From JALYQB01 sp035640155 (GTDB taxonomy: Bacteria; Actinomycetota; Actinomycetes; Mycobacteriales; Pseudonocardiaceae), in NCBI GenBank assembly GCA_035640155.1, contig DASQWR010000134.1, forward strand, positions 1 to 23,493: 23,493 nt of DNA. The letters are read 5' to 3'. Every line of letters begins with the position of its first letter. Positions within the stretch are counted from its first letter, which is position 1. The translations under genes and the position numbers were made by a program. The notes beneath the pieces were generated by a model. The model saw only the letters and a list, made by a program, of their open reading frames with translations, made no database searches and was not told the origin of the DNA. This document shows positions 13,301 through 20,892 of this stretch, piece by piece.

Positions 13301-14291
13301 CGGTGGCCACCCTCGGGTCGAGCAGCGCCGCTGCGACGTCGGCCAGCAGCGAGCCGAGCAGCACGGCCGCGGTGGCGAACAGGGTCAGCGTCGCCAGCAG
13401 CGGGTAGTCGACCGCGAGCGCGGCCTGCACGATCGCAGCCGCCACCCCCGGCCAGGAGAACACCACCTCCACCAGCACCGCCCCGGTCACCAGCTCCGGC
13501 ACCCGGGCGCCGAGCAGCGTGACGAACGGCAGCAGCGCGGTCGGCAGCGCGTGCCGGAGCACCACGGCGGGCTCGGCAAGGCCCCGGGCCCGGGCGCCGG
13601 TGACGTGATCCTCGGCCAACGCCCCCAGCAGCGACTGCCGCACGTGCAGCAGCAGCCAGGGTGCCTGCGAGATCCCGAGCACCGTGGCCGGGAGCACCAG
13701 ATGTCGCGCCACCTGACCGGCACTTGCATCGGCACCGGAGTCGGTCAGCCCCGCGACCGGCAACCAGCCCAGCCCGAGGGCGAACAGCGCGATCGCCACG
13801 AGTGCCAGCACGAACGCGGGGATGCCCTCGATGGCCTGCGCGAGCGCGGTCACCAGGCGGTCAAGCCAGCCGCCCTGTCGCCAGGCCGTGACCACACCCA
13901 GCGCGAGCGCCAGCAGCACCGCGATTGCCAACCCGACGCTGACCAGCAGCAGCGTCCACGGCAGCCGCTCGGCGATCACCTCGGCCACCGGCTGGCGCAG
14001 CGAGCGGCTGTCTCCCAGGTCGCCGGTGAGCAGGTCACCCGCCCACCGGCCGAACTGGACGACCACCGAGTCGTCCAGGCCGAGCTGTGCCCGGACCCGG
14101 GCGATGTCCGCCCCGGACGCGGTGAACACCCCGTCGATGCCGTAGTACTGGTAGATCGGGTCGAACGGGGACGCCGCCCCGAGCGCGAACATGGCCGCGG
14201 AGACGATCACCAGGACTGGCACCGCGAACGCCAGCCGCCGCCCCACCAACCCGAGGATCGCCCGGTTCCGGCTGGAAGCGCCCACGGTCAT
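13293..14291 (-). CDS. Peptide/nickel ABC transporter permease 1 (DppB type)
   Basis: 332 residues from ATG 14291 (MTVGASSRNRAILGLVGRRL). It is the only intact member of the operon. It has an N-terminal membrane helix (LAFAVPVLVIVSAAMFALG), the periplasmic segment typical of DppB (PFDPIYQYYG), the block GDLGDSRSLRQPVAEVIAER and five further hydrophobic segments. The EAA loop, which docks the ATPase, is GARARGLAEPAVVLRHALPT. The ending ALLDPRVATDG is also typical. The frame continues upstream without a stop into the binding-protein remnant, so the real N-terminus depends on the chosen start. With its partners broken it has nothing to work with unless they are supplied from elsewhere. The choice between nickel and peptide cannot be made here. 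Confidence 0.88.
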   Translation of the reverse strand: MTVGASSRNRAILGLVGRRLAFAVPVLVIVSAAMFALGAASPFDPIYQYYGIDGVFTASGADIARVRAQLGLDDSVVVQFGRWAGDLLTGDLGDSRSLRQPVAEVIAERLPWTLLLVSVGLAIAVLLALALGVVTAWRQGGWLDRLVTALAQAIEGIPAFVLALVAIALFALGLGWLPVAGLTDSGADASAGQVARHLVLPATVLGISQAPWLLLHVRQSLLGALAEDHVTGARARGLAEPAVVLRHALPTALLPFVTLLGARVPELVTGAVLVEVVFSWPGVAAAIVQAALAVDYPLLATLTLFATAAVLLGSLLADVAAALLDPRVATDG

Positions 14292-14705
14292 GAGCCCGGC
14301 TGCCAGTCCTGCAGGTTCCACCACGGGCCCCAGGGTCACCCCGTGGGCGTGCGGATCCACGATGGGCTGGTAGGACACCAGGTCCGGGTCGAACGGGGTG
14401 CCCCCGCCGAGCACCAGCGCGTCCCCGCCCATCCGCGGCTCGATCGCTTCCCAGCCCAGGCCCTCGAGCTCGGCGTCCACACCGACGGCACGGGCGTCGG
14501 AGGCGAACGCCTGGGCCAGGTCCTTGCGGACGGTGTCCGAGGCCGGGTACATCAGGTGAACCGGGCCGGGACGCCGTTGCGCGCCCGGGTTCCGTCCGGG
14601 CCCATCGCACAGCCCGACTCGTCCAGGATCTGCGCGGCGCGGGCCGGGTCGTGGCGGAACTGGGCGGACGGTTCGGCGTAGCCGCCGAGCACAGAGCCAA
14701 ATGGT
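14289..14705 (-). pseudogene. ABC transporter substrate-binding protein (family 5), C-terminal remnant
   Basis: From about 14700 one frame reads VAPFGSVLGGYAEPSAQF, then RHDPARAAQILDESGCAMGP. Near 14560 the text moves to another frame with GPVHLMYPASDTVRKDLAQA, VGVDAELEGLGWEAIEP and LVLGGGTPFDPDLVSYQ. All of this matches the C-terminal lobe of family-5 peptide/nickel binding proteins. It then jumps to VDPHAHGVTLGPVVEP, the usual end of such proteins, so about 70 residues are deleted. The N-terminal two thirds, including the lipoprotein signal, are missing, with the break at about 14705. It is therefore truncated, frameshifted and internally deleted. It now runs in frame into the permease. Confidence 0.75.
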
Positions 14706-14825
14706 GCTACTTGGTTCCATCTCGGAGACGTTCGGTGGCTCGTTGCATCAGACGACGCCCCCTTCTGCGGCTGAACGAGCGACAGCAAGCTGCCATGTGG
14801 GTGTAGCCGGGCACCGCGTTGGCCG

Positions 14826-14831
14826 TACTGT
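14826..14831 (+). promoter_or_regulatory. Candidate -10 element for a leaderless methyltransferase mRNA
   Basis: TACTGT (TAnnnT) ends 8 nt before ATG 14840, and no Shine-Dalgarno precedes that ATG. This spacing would place transcription start at or next to the start codon, a common arrangement in actinobacteria. No convincing -35 is seen. Confidence 0.35.
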
Positions 14832-14839
14832 TGCGCAGC

Positions 14840-15574
14840 ATGACGATGGACGGGGTCTCCGGTGCGGGCGCGTTCAGCCAGGCGACGGGCCGCGCCCCCG
14901 GCGAGGAGGCGGGTGCGGGAATGCCCCGCTACCGCCGGTTCCAGCACGACCTGATCGCTCCGCATTGCGGGCGCAGCGTGCTGGAGGTGGGCGCCGGGCT
15001 CGGCGAGTTCGCCGAGCAGCTCCGCGGTCTCGACCGGCTCGTCGTCAGCGATGTGGACCCGGAGGCGGTCGCCGTGCTGCGCCGCCGGTTCGCCGACCGG
15101 CCGGAGGTCGAGGTTGCGCGGATGGACGTCGAGCGCGGGCTGGTGCTGGACCGACCCGTCGAGACGGTGATCACCATCAACACCTTGGAGCACATCGAGG
15201 ACGACGCCGAGGCGCTGCGCTCGCTCGCGCGGCTGGTCGAGCCGGGCGGCAACGTCGTCGCGTTCGTCCCCGGGTACGAGCAGCTCTACGGCGACTTCGA
15301 CCGGCGGGTCGGGCACGTGCGGCGCTACACGCCGGCAACCCTGCGGGCGAGCTTCACGGCGGCCGGGCTGGAGCCGACCACGGTGCGCCCCGTGAACTTG
15401 CTCGGCGGCCTCGCCTGGTGGCTCGCCGTGCGCCGCGGCGGAGCCGGCTCGCCGGACCCGCGGCTCGTCGCGGTCTACGACCGGGTGGTCGTCCCGGTGA
15501 CGAGGGCGATCGAGGGCGTCGTGCGGGTGCCGTTCGGGCAGTCCGTGTTGGGCGTCGCGCGCACACTCGGCTGA
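14840..15574 (+). CDS. Class I SAM-dependent methyltransferase
   Basis: 244 residues from ATG 14840; a TTG at 14819 would add 7. Motif I is VLEVGAGLGEFAEQL, followed by the acidic end of strand 2 VVSDVDPEAV, motif II VARMDVERG, motif III/IV TVITINTLEHIEDDAEALR and the post-core LVEPGGNVVAFVPGYEQLY. The segment FDRRVGHVRRYTPATLRASF resembles methyltransferases associated with polysaccharide or lipid modification. The C-terminal part is hydrophobic (LLGGLAWWLAV, YDRVVVPVTRAIEG), so the protein may associate with the membrane. The substrate cannot be read from the sequence. The gene stands alone next to the decayed ABC operon and points away from it. Confidence 0.9.
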   Translation: MTMDGVSGAGAFSQATGRAPGEEAGAGMPRYRRFQHDLIAPHCGRSVLEVGAGLGEFAEQLRGLDRLVVSDVDPEAVAVLRRRFADRPEVEVARMDVERGLVLDRPVETVITINTLEHIEDDAEALRSLARLVEPGGNVVAFVPGYEQLYGDFDRRVGHVRRYTPATLRASFTAAGLEPTTVRPVNLLGGLAWWLAVRRGGAGSPDPRLVAVYDRVVVPVTRAIEGVVRVPFGQSVLGVARTLG

Positions 15575-15584
15575 GTTCTAATAG

Positions 15585-15614
15585 TTGCCATCCTGCTGCA
15601 ATAGCCTTTATGCT
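15585..15614 (+). promoter_or_regulatory. Sigma-A-like promoter
   Basis: TTGCCA and TATGCT are separated by 18 bases, in a locally AT-richer stretch directly behind the methyltransferase stop. Transcription would begin near 15621, at the foot of the hairpin described next. Confidence 0.55.
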
Positions 15615-15621
15615 GCCGGTT

Positions 15622-15726
15622 GATCCAGTGTGGTGGCTGGATCCCCCTGGGCGGGGGACCGCACGATGTCGACAACCTCTCGAAGCGCTTGTGGGATGCG
15701 GAAGCGCCAGCGGGTCCCCCGCCCAG
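15622..15726 (+). ncRNA. Structured RNA candidate (leader of the 90-residue protein or small RNA)
   Basis: A first hairpin GATCCAG-tgtggtgg-CTGGATC occupies 15622-15643. Next to it TCCCCC-tgggc-GGGGGA (15642-15658) can fold locally. Alternatively CTGGGCGGGGGACC (15647-15660) pairs perfectly with GGTCCCCCGCCCAG (15713-15726), 14 bp apart by 52 nt. The last two folds exclude each other. A weak 37-codon frame (ATG 15666) and an unsupported frame ending in ATGA at 15868 cross this stretch. The next gene starts 139 nt further on. Confidence 0.4.
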
Positions 15727-15864
15727 ACTTCCCGCTGCGCCGCCTCCAGGGCAAGCGCGCAGTTGCAGGCTCGGCGTGACGGCCTGGTGGAACGTGGTGA
15801 ACTGGGCCGACGTCACCAAGCGCTTCGCCACCGCCCGCACCGCCATCCAGGCGCTGATCACCGC

Positions 15865-16137
15865 ATGAGCATCGAGGCGGATCATCAGCAGCAGCTGCGC
15901 GGAATGGTCGACGCGGCCCAGCGCGCCGCCGGGGTCCTCGCGGCCCGCCACCGCGGCGGCGCCGACGGTGTCCGCACCCTCATGACCACCTTCCACGACG
16001 AGGCGGCACTGGCCGGTGGTGCGCTGCTGCTCGCCGACCTGGCCCTGGGAATGCTCCGTGAACGGTCCGGCCAGAGCATGGACGAGTGCGTCCAGCACCT
16101 GTCCGTGCACCTGGAGAACGTGGTCACCGGCGACTGA
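15865..16137 (+). CDS. Hypothetical 90-residue helical protein
   Basis: The sequence starts MSIEADHQQQLRGMVDAAQR, continues AAGVLAARHRGGADGVRTLM and DEAALAGGALLLADLALGML, and ends ECVQHLSVHLENVVTGD. It appears all-helical, without signal peptide or membrane segment. The ATG overlaps the TGA of an upstream frame (ATGA) that ends in WWNVVNWADVTKRFATARTA, so coupled translation is possible, but that upstream frame has no good start codon. There is no recognised domain. Similar short proteins occur in actinobacteria as far as I recall. The gene may be controlled through the structured segment upstream. Confidence 0.6.
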   Translation: MSIEADHQQQLRGMVDAAQRAAGVLAARHRGGADGVRTLMTTFHDEAALAGGALLLADLALGMLRERSGQSMDECVQHLSVHLENVVTGD

Positions 16138-16200
16138 GCGACGACCATCGGTAGGGCAGACTGTCCGGTCGTGCCCTCATCGGCTGCTGGTGCTCGACTC

Positions 16201-16890
16201 ATGCTGGTGCTGTGGGACGTCGACCACACGCTGGTCGAGACCCGCGGAGTGGGTCGCGCCATCTTCGAGCGGGCCTTTCTGGCCGCCACCGGCACACCGT
16301 TTCACGAGCGCCCCCCATTCACCGGCCGGACAGATCTGAACATCATGCGCGAGAGCCTGCAGCTCAACGGCGTCGATCCGACGGACGAGGCGGTGCGCAG
16401 GCTCTCGCAGGCTCTTGTCGACGGATACCAGCAGGCGCGCGCTGACCTGCGCAGCCGCGGCCGAGCCATGCCCGGCGCTGCCACCTCGCTGGCGACGCTG
16501 GCAGCGGAGGCAGACGTGCGGCAGAGCCTGCTCACCGGAAACCTACGAGAGATCGCTCGCGTCAAGCTCGAAGTGTTCGGACTCGACGGGTACGTCGACT
16601 TCGAAGCCGGAGGATACGGTGCGGATCACACCGACCGTGCCGAGCTGGTCCACCGTGCCCAGGCCCGTGCCACTCGGCGTTTCGGCCATCAGTTCGACAA
16701 TGCCCATACCGTACTCATCGGGGACACGCCAAACGACGTGCGAGCTGCCCGGGCAGCAGGAGTGCACATGATCGGCATCGCCACCGGCGGCAGCGATGTC
16801 GAGCAGCTGCGAGCCGCCGGCGCGGACGCCGTACTGGCAACGCTCGAGGCGGAGACGATGCGGAAGTTGATGCAGTTGTGCTGGCGGTAG
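16201..16890 (+). CDS. HAD-superfamily hydrolase (phosphoglycolate-phosphatase-like)
   Basis: 229 residues from ATG 16201; a GTG at 16171 would add 10. Motif I is LVLWDVDHTLVET with the nucleophile Asp in DVDHT. Motif II is SLLTGN, motif III the Lys in RVKLEVFG, and motif IV VLIGDTPNDVRAARAAGVHM. The cap domain between (FERAFLAATGTPF, MRESLQLNGVDPTDEAV) is the helical type of subclass I. Such enzymes dephosphorylate small phosphorylated metabolites; the exact substrate is open. The following MOSC gene starts 9 nt after the stop, so the two probably form an operon. Confidence 0.9.
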   Translation: MLVLWDVDHTLVETRGVGRAIFERAFLAATGTPFHERPPFTGRTDLNIMRESLQLNGVDPTDEAVRRLSQALVDGYQQARADLRSRGRAMPGAATSLATLAAEADVRQSLLTGNLREIARVKLEVFGLDGYVDFEAGGYGADHTDRAELVHRAQARATRRFGHQFDNAHTVLIGDTPNDVRAARAAGVHMIGIATGGSDVEQLRAAGADAVLATLEAETMRKLMQLCWR

Positions 16891-16899
16891 CGTCGGTGC

Positions 16900-17706
16900 G
16901 TGGCCAGGGTCATCGAGCTGAACTACTACCCCGTCAAGGGGTGCGCTGGCACCTCGGTGCGCGAGGCGGTCGTGACGCCAGCAGGCCTCACCCACGACCG
17001 CAGTTTCATGGTCATCGACGAGGGTGGCGTGTTCCGCAGCCAGCGGCACAGTGCACCGATGGCGCTGATTCACCCCGAGGTCGAAGCCGGGGGTGAGCGG
17101 CTCACGCTCCGCGCGCCGGGCGCTGACATGATGCGCATCGACGTGGATCTCACGGCCGCTCGGTGCGACGTGGAGCTGTTCGGGGTGGCGTACCAGGGAA
17201 TCGACCAGGGCGACGCGGTCGCGAGATGGCTGTCGCGGGTGCTGGATGCCCCCAGAAGGCTGGTGCGGGTGCCACCCGAGCACCACCGGGTGACCGACGG
17301 TGAGATGCCGGGCACCTCGGGCTACGCCGACAGCTGCCCGTTCCTCGTCACCTCACGGTCGTCCCTGGACCTGCTGAACGAGCGGATCGCCGAGCGGGGC
17401 GGCGCGCCGGTGCCGATGGACCGCTTCCGCCCCAACATCGTGCTCGACGGTTGGGACGAACCGCACCGCGAGGACCGCACCCGCCGGATCATCGTCGGGG
17501 ACGTCGAGTTGGGCTTTGCCAAGCTCGCCGTCCGTTGTGCCGTCACGACGATCGACCAGGAATCCGGCACGAGGACCGGCCCTGAACCGCTGCGCACGCT
17601 CGCCGGCTATCGCCGCGGGGCCCAGGGCGGCGTCACGTTCGGCGTCAAGTTCGCCGTGCTGCAGCCCGGCACGCTGTCGGTGGGCGATGAGGTTGTCACC
17701 CACTAG
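16900..17706 (+). CDS. MOSC-domain protein (mARC/YcbX type)
   Basis: 268 residues from GTG 16900. The N-terminal beta-barrel domain begins VIELNYYPVKGCAGTSVREA, with LTHDRSFMVIDEGGVFRSQR. The MOSC domain follows, with GYADSCPFLVTSRSSLDLLN, RFRPNIVLDG and KLAVRCAVTTIDQESG, whose Cys is the expected molybdenum ligand. GVTFGVKFAVLQPG and VGDEVV close the domain. These proteins carry molybdenum cofactor with a cysteine ligand and typically reduce N-hydroxylated compounds with a ferredoxin-like or cytochrome partner. No fused ferredoxin domain is present, so the electron donor must come from elsewhere. It follows the HAD gene closely. Confidence 0.9.
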   Translation: MARVIELNYYPVKGCAGTSVREAVVTPAGLTHDRSFMVIDEGGVFRSQRHSAPMALIHPEVEAGGERLTLRAPGADMMRIDVDLTAARCDVELFGVAYQGIDQGDAVARWLSRVLDAPRRLVRVPPEHHRVTDGEMPGTSGYADSCPFLVTSRSSLDLLNERIAERGGAPVPMDRFRPNIVLDGWDEPHREDRTRRIIVGDVELGFAKLAVRCAVTTIDQESGTRTGPEPLRTLAGYRRGAQGGVTFGVKFAVLQPGTLSVGDEVVTH

Positions 17707-17767
17707 TGTTTTCTCGTGCTAATGCCTACAGGGAGCTTCTGCCCCTAGGCCGCGACAGGGAGGGACC

Positions 17768-17836
17768 ATGCTGATTATCTCGCGGGTCGTGATCTTCCGG
17801 GACCTGGTCGGTGCCCAGAGGCGGACGACCAGATGA
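17768..17836 (+). CDS. Possible 22-residue peptide or original start of the next gene
   Basis: ATG 17768 is preceded by GGGAGGGA (17758-17765). It reads MLIISRVVIFRDLVG and ends at TGA 17834-17836. The broken amidotransferase-like gene continues in another frame a few bases later and lacks a good ribosome binding site, so this may be its displaced N-terminus. Confidence 0.35.
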   Translation: MLIISRVVIFRDLVGAQRRTTR

Positions 17837-19051
17837 CGCGGACGACGAGGCAGTGCCGGTGCTGGCGGGATCCTGGAAGGTGAGCCCGGACGGCCTCGAC
17901 CTCGCGCCCGGTGTCGAGCGGCATCGCCCGCGGCTGCTGACCATCATGGGATCGGGTGAGACCGCGCCGCCGATGGCGAAGGTGCACCGGCTGCTCGTGG
18001 AGCGCCTCGGGCCACCACCGGTGAAGGTGGTGCTGCTCGACACCCCGTACGGATTCCAGGAGAACACCGACCAGATCTCCCAGCGCGCTGCCGGCTACTT
18101 CGAGCGGAACCTCGGAGTGACGCCCGGGGTCGCGAGGTGGCGTTCGGTCACCGATGACGTCCTCCGGCGTGAGCAAGCCCTGGCGCAGATCCGGGACGCG
18201 GCCTACGTCTTCGCCGGCCCGGGTAGCCCACCTACGCGCTGCAGGTCTGGAAGGACACTCCACTGCGGGACGTGCTCGCCGGGAAGCTGGCTCACGGCGG
18301 TTGCGTGACGTTCGCCAGTGCCGCCGCGCTGACCCTGGGGGTCGCCACCGTTCCGGTGTACGAGATCTACAAGGTTGGCGCAGCTCCGCCGTGGGTCGAG
18401 GGCATAGATCTGCTGGCAACGATCGGTCTGCGCGCAGCGGTGATCCCGCACTACGACAACGCCGAGGGTGGGAAGCACGACACGCGCTTCTTGCTACCTC
18501 GGGGAGCGGCGCCTGCGGATGCTGGAGTCGATGCTGGGGCCCAGCACGGTGGTGCTCGGCGTCGACGAACACACCGCTTGCGTGTTCGACCCCGATGCGG
18601 GCACCGCGACGGTCCTGGGACGCGGTGCGGTCACGCTCCGCAGGCACGGGGTGAGCACGCTGTTCGCCTCCGGCTGCACGGTTTCGATCGAGGACCTTTG
18701 GTCAGCCGCAACCGATGACCGCCGCCCGCCCGATGCCGGCACTGTCCCCAGCGGACAGGCGTCAGGTGCCGATCGGGGCGTCGCTACCCCACCGTCCCTG
18801 CAGGCGGAGACCGAGCGGCTGGAACGGTGGCCCGTCTGGGCGAGGTCGCGGTGGCCGGGACCCGTGACCCGCGGGAGCTGGTCTCGCCCTTCGTCGATGC
18901 GCTCATCGAGCTGCGGAACCGGGCCCGCGACGAGCGCTCGTGGGCGCTGGCCGACGACCTCCGTGATCGGCTCGTCGCAGCCGGAATAGAGGTGCACGAC
19001 ACGCCTCGAGGCACCGTCTGGCTGCTCCCCGGCCGGCAGCCTGAGCCGTAA
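17811..19051 (+). pseudogene. Class I glutamine-amidotransferase-like protein with CysRS-like tail, multiply frameshifted
   Basis: Consecutive parts of one long protein appear in alternating frames. First part (to about 18230): RPRLLTIMGSGETAPPMAKV, VKVVLLDTPYGFQENTDQIS and QIRDAAYVFAGPGSP. Second (about 18230-18490): YALQVWKDTPLRDVLAG, then GGCVTFASAAALTLGVATVP. Third (about 18490-18800): LGERRLRMLESMLGP, VLGVDEHTACVFDPDAGTA and LFASGCTVSIEDLW. Fourth (18827-19051): VSPFVDALIELRNRARDERS, then WALADDLRDRLVAAGIEVHD and TPRGTVW. The first three resemble the type 1 glutamine amidotransferase-like/cyanophycinase fold, with a Ser or Cys nucleophile expected in the CVTFASAAAL region. The last is the C-terminal helical part of cysteinyl-tRNA synthetases, known as a tail on such proteins. 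Three frame changes make it non-functional unless they are sequence errors. The function of the family is not established. Confidence 0.7.
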
Positions 19052-19076
19052 CGAGCTGCGCCGTGACGAGGGACGA

Positions 19077-19114
19077 GGGAGGCGGTGCGCAGCCGGGGCT
19101 CCGCACCGCCTCTC
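19077..19114. terminator. Bidirectional hairpin between converging genes
   Basis: GGCGGTGC (19081-19088) pairs with GCACCGCC (19103-19110), extended by four more pairs (one G-T) to a 12-bp stem with a 14-nt loop. It lies between the plus-strand gene ending at 19051 and the minus-strand gene ending at 19129. Confidence 0.75.
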
Positions 19115-19128
19115 ACCGTCGGGTCCTG

Positions 19129-20082
19129 CTACGCGTTGGCGTCACTGGTGTTGAGCTCACCGTTGACACCGGCGGGGAAGAAACCGCCGGAGGTGACGGC
19201 CTGCGGGTTCAGGTAGACGATGTTGAGCACCTGTCCGGGGCTGCGGCTGAACGCGATGCCGTTTGCATCGGACGGCACGATGTTCGCCTGGCCGTCCACG
19301 AAGATGCCCTGGTCGAGGTCGCTCGGACCGTCAAGGCTGTCGCGTGCGTCGGAGATCTTGTTCGCCGCGTCGCGAAGCTCGGGCGCCTCGATCCCCTTGG
19401 AGTTCAGGACGCTCCTGATGTTGGCCGCGTGGTAGGCCTCGACGGCGAGGATGCCGGCGGCCGCCTCGAGGAACGTCTTGTTGTCGACCAGCGGGGCGGC
19501 ACCCTTGTAGGCCGTCACCCCGACGTCCTCGAAGATGAACGCCGCGAGCAGGAAGTTCTCCTCGCTCGCGTAGGCGTCGAAAGGCTCTTCCTCGGTCGCG
19601 AGGCCCGCTGCCATCGCGGCGGCCTGGAACGCCATGTCGATGTCGATGGCCGGCCGGGACACCGCGGCGTCGCCGAGGGCGGAACGGAGGAAGCTGACGT
19701 GCGCCAGCTCGTCGGCCGCGATCTCCTCCGCGTACTGCCGCACTAGATCGCTCTGGAACTCGACCTGCCGCCCGCCCGTCACTTCACCAGGGGTGCCCTG
19801 GCCGCCGAGGAGGTCCGCGGGCAGCCCCTCGCCCCGAACCGCCCGCTGGTAGAACTCGGCCTCGAGGTACTCCAGGTTCAGCGCGAAGTTGAGGATCGCG
19901 GCGTCACTGGGGCCTTCGTCCTGGAAGGTCTCACCACTGGCGACGGCCGACCGGGCGCCCACGTAAGTGGCGCCCGCGAAGCCGAGCCCGGCCGCACCGG
20001 CCACCTTCAGGAACCGGCGACGGTCGGCAGGGTTCTGAGCACTTCTGTTGATCGCGTTGCGGATGAACGAGGGATTGAACAC
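19129..20082 (-). CDS. Tat-exported ferritin-like domain protein
   Basis: 317 residues from GTG 20082, with GGAG 9 nt upstream. The N-terminus carries a twin-arginine signal, DRRRFLK, followed by VAGAAGLGFAGATYVGA and cleavage probably near AVASG. The body is a ferritin-like four-helix domain: LNFALNLEYLEAEFYQRAV, RQYAEEIAADELAHVSFLRS, EENFLLAAFIFEDVGVTAYK and AGILAVEAYHAANIRSVL. E..H pairs in helices 2 and 4 (DELAH, EAYH) and further Glu in helices 1 and 3 could bind a di-metal centre. The C-terminal 80 residues are polar. The family is common in actinobacteria and is sometimes placed in stress or desiccation responses; the exact role is unknown. The gene ends at a shared bidirectional terminator. 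Confidence 0.9.
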   Translation of the reverse strand: MFNPSFIRNAINRSAQNPADRRRFLKVAGAAGLGFAGATYVGARSAVASGETFQDEGPSDAAILNFALNLEYLEAEFYQRAVRGEGLPADLLGGQGTPGEVTGGRQVEFQSDLVRQYAEEIAADELAHVSFLRSALGDAAVSRPAIDIDMAFQAAAMAAGLATEEEPFDAYASEENFLLAAFIFEDVGVTAYKGAAPLVDNKTFLEAAAGILAVEAYHAANIRSVLNSKGIEAPELRDAANKISDARDSLDGPSDLDQGIFVDGQANIVPSDANGIAFSRSPGQVLNIVYLNPQAVTSGGFFPAGVNGELNTSDANA

Positions 20083-20303
20083 AGTGCGTTTCTCCTTATA
20101 GCCATGATCAGCATGGTCCGGAAGCTGCAGACCCGCGCGGGAGACTAGCTCGGTGCGGATGAACTCGTGAGGCTCAGGTCCTCGTGAGGCTCAGGTCACT
20201 GTGCCTCCCTGCGCGGGACCCCACCGGGAACGCTCGGCGACGAGCAACGCGCTTCCTCCGATGCGTCGAGAGGCGCGACGGGCCGCCGGTACACCTGGTG
20301 ACC

Positions 20304-20333
20304 CTGCTACTTTCCCAACTGGGGCGGTAGCAG
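20304..20333 (-). terminator. Hairpin downstream of the hypothetical gene at 20364
   Basis: CTGCTAC (20304-20310) pairs with GTAGCAG (20327-20333), with an inner TCCC/GGGG stem. It lies 31 nt past the minus-strand stop at 20364. Apart from this hairpin I see no other feature in the 280-base gap between 20083 and 20363. Confidence 0.5.
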
Positions 20334-20363
20334 CGACGATGCGCCCCGATCGGGTGAAGCAGC

Positions 20364-20828
20364 TCATCGCTGCGTGACGAGCTCGCCGGCGACGCCGGGA
20401 GCATGGGCGAGCACGGCGTCCCACAGCAGCGGGTGCGCCGCGGTGGCCGCGACCACGTCCGGGCTGGTGCGCGCCACGAGCGACAGGTGGCGCAGCGCGT
20501 GGGCCAGCACGTGCTCCACGTCCACCACAGGTGGGGACGGTGCCGAGACGTCACCGGAGCACACGATCTGCACCCCGGTGGGAACCGGACGGGCACCAGC
20601 GGGATCGGGGTCCGGGAGGACCGCATAGCTGAGGACCAGCCCTCCGGACGCCGGGCGCCACGAGGTCGAGTGCACGACCACGCCGGCGCTCCCCGCGCCG
20701 AGTCCGGCCAGCTGCCGGGCGCGGGCATCGGGGCGGACACCATCCGCCAGGTTGCCGCGCGCCACGCGCCAGGCCAGCCGGCCGCGCGGGACCGAGAGCA
20801 GGACCACTTCGATCTGGACGTCGTGCAC
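20364..20828 (-). CDS. Conserved hypothetical protein
   Basis: 154 residues from GTG 20828, which has GGGAGG 5 nt upstream; GTG 20834 overlaps that site and is less likely. The sequence starts VHDVQIEVVLLSVPRGRLAW, continues VARGNLADGVRPDARARQLA, then VVVHSTSWRPASGGLVLSYA and VEHVLAHALRHLSLVARTSP. It looks like a soluble alpha/beta protein with no signal peptide. HSTSWRPASGGLVLSYAVLP and HVLAHALRHLSL look like the conserved blocks. I recall short actinobacterial proteins with these features, but no function. It lies back to back with the PhoD-like gene, in the same direction and 64 nt downstream of it. Confidence 0.7.
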   Translation of the reverse strand: MHDVQIEVVLLSVPRGRLAWRVARGNLADGVRPDARARQLAGLGAGSAGVVVHSTSWRPASGGLVLSYAVLPDPDPAGARPVPTGVQIVCSGDVSAPSPPVVDVEHVLAHALRHLSLVARTSPDVVAATAAHPLLWDAVLAHAPGVAGELVTQR

Positions 20829-20892
20829 CGGCACCTCCCGGCGCTACCTTAGGGCAACAGCCGAGCCTGGGCAGCGACCGGGGATAACTCGT

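Noticed and set aside
12254..14681. Open frames of 422 and 479 codons on the plus strand
   Set aside because: Both lie opposite the ABC operon and consist of Arg/Pro/Gly/His/Gln-rich text typical of antisense to GC-rich membrane proteins.
15620..15868. An 82-codon frame ending WWNVVNWADVTKRFATARTA, considered as a transposase tail
   Set aside because: It has only a TTG start without ribosome binding site, the text does not match the Tn3 or other transposase endings I know, and no terminal repeats are seen.
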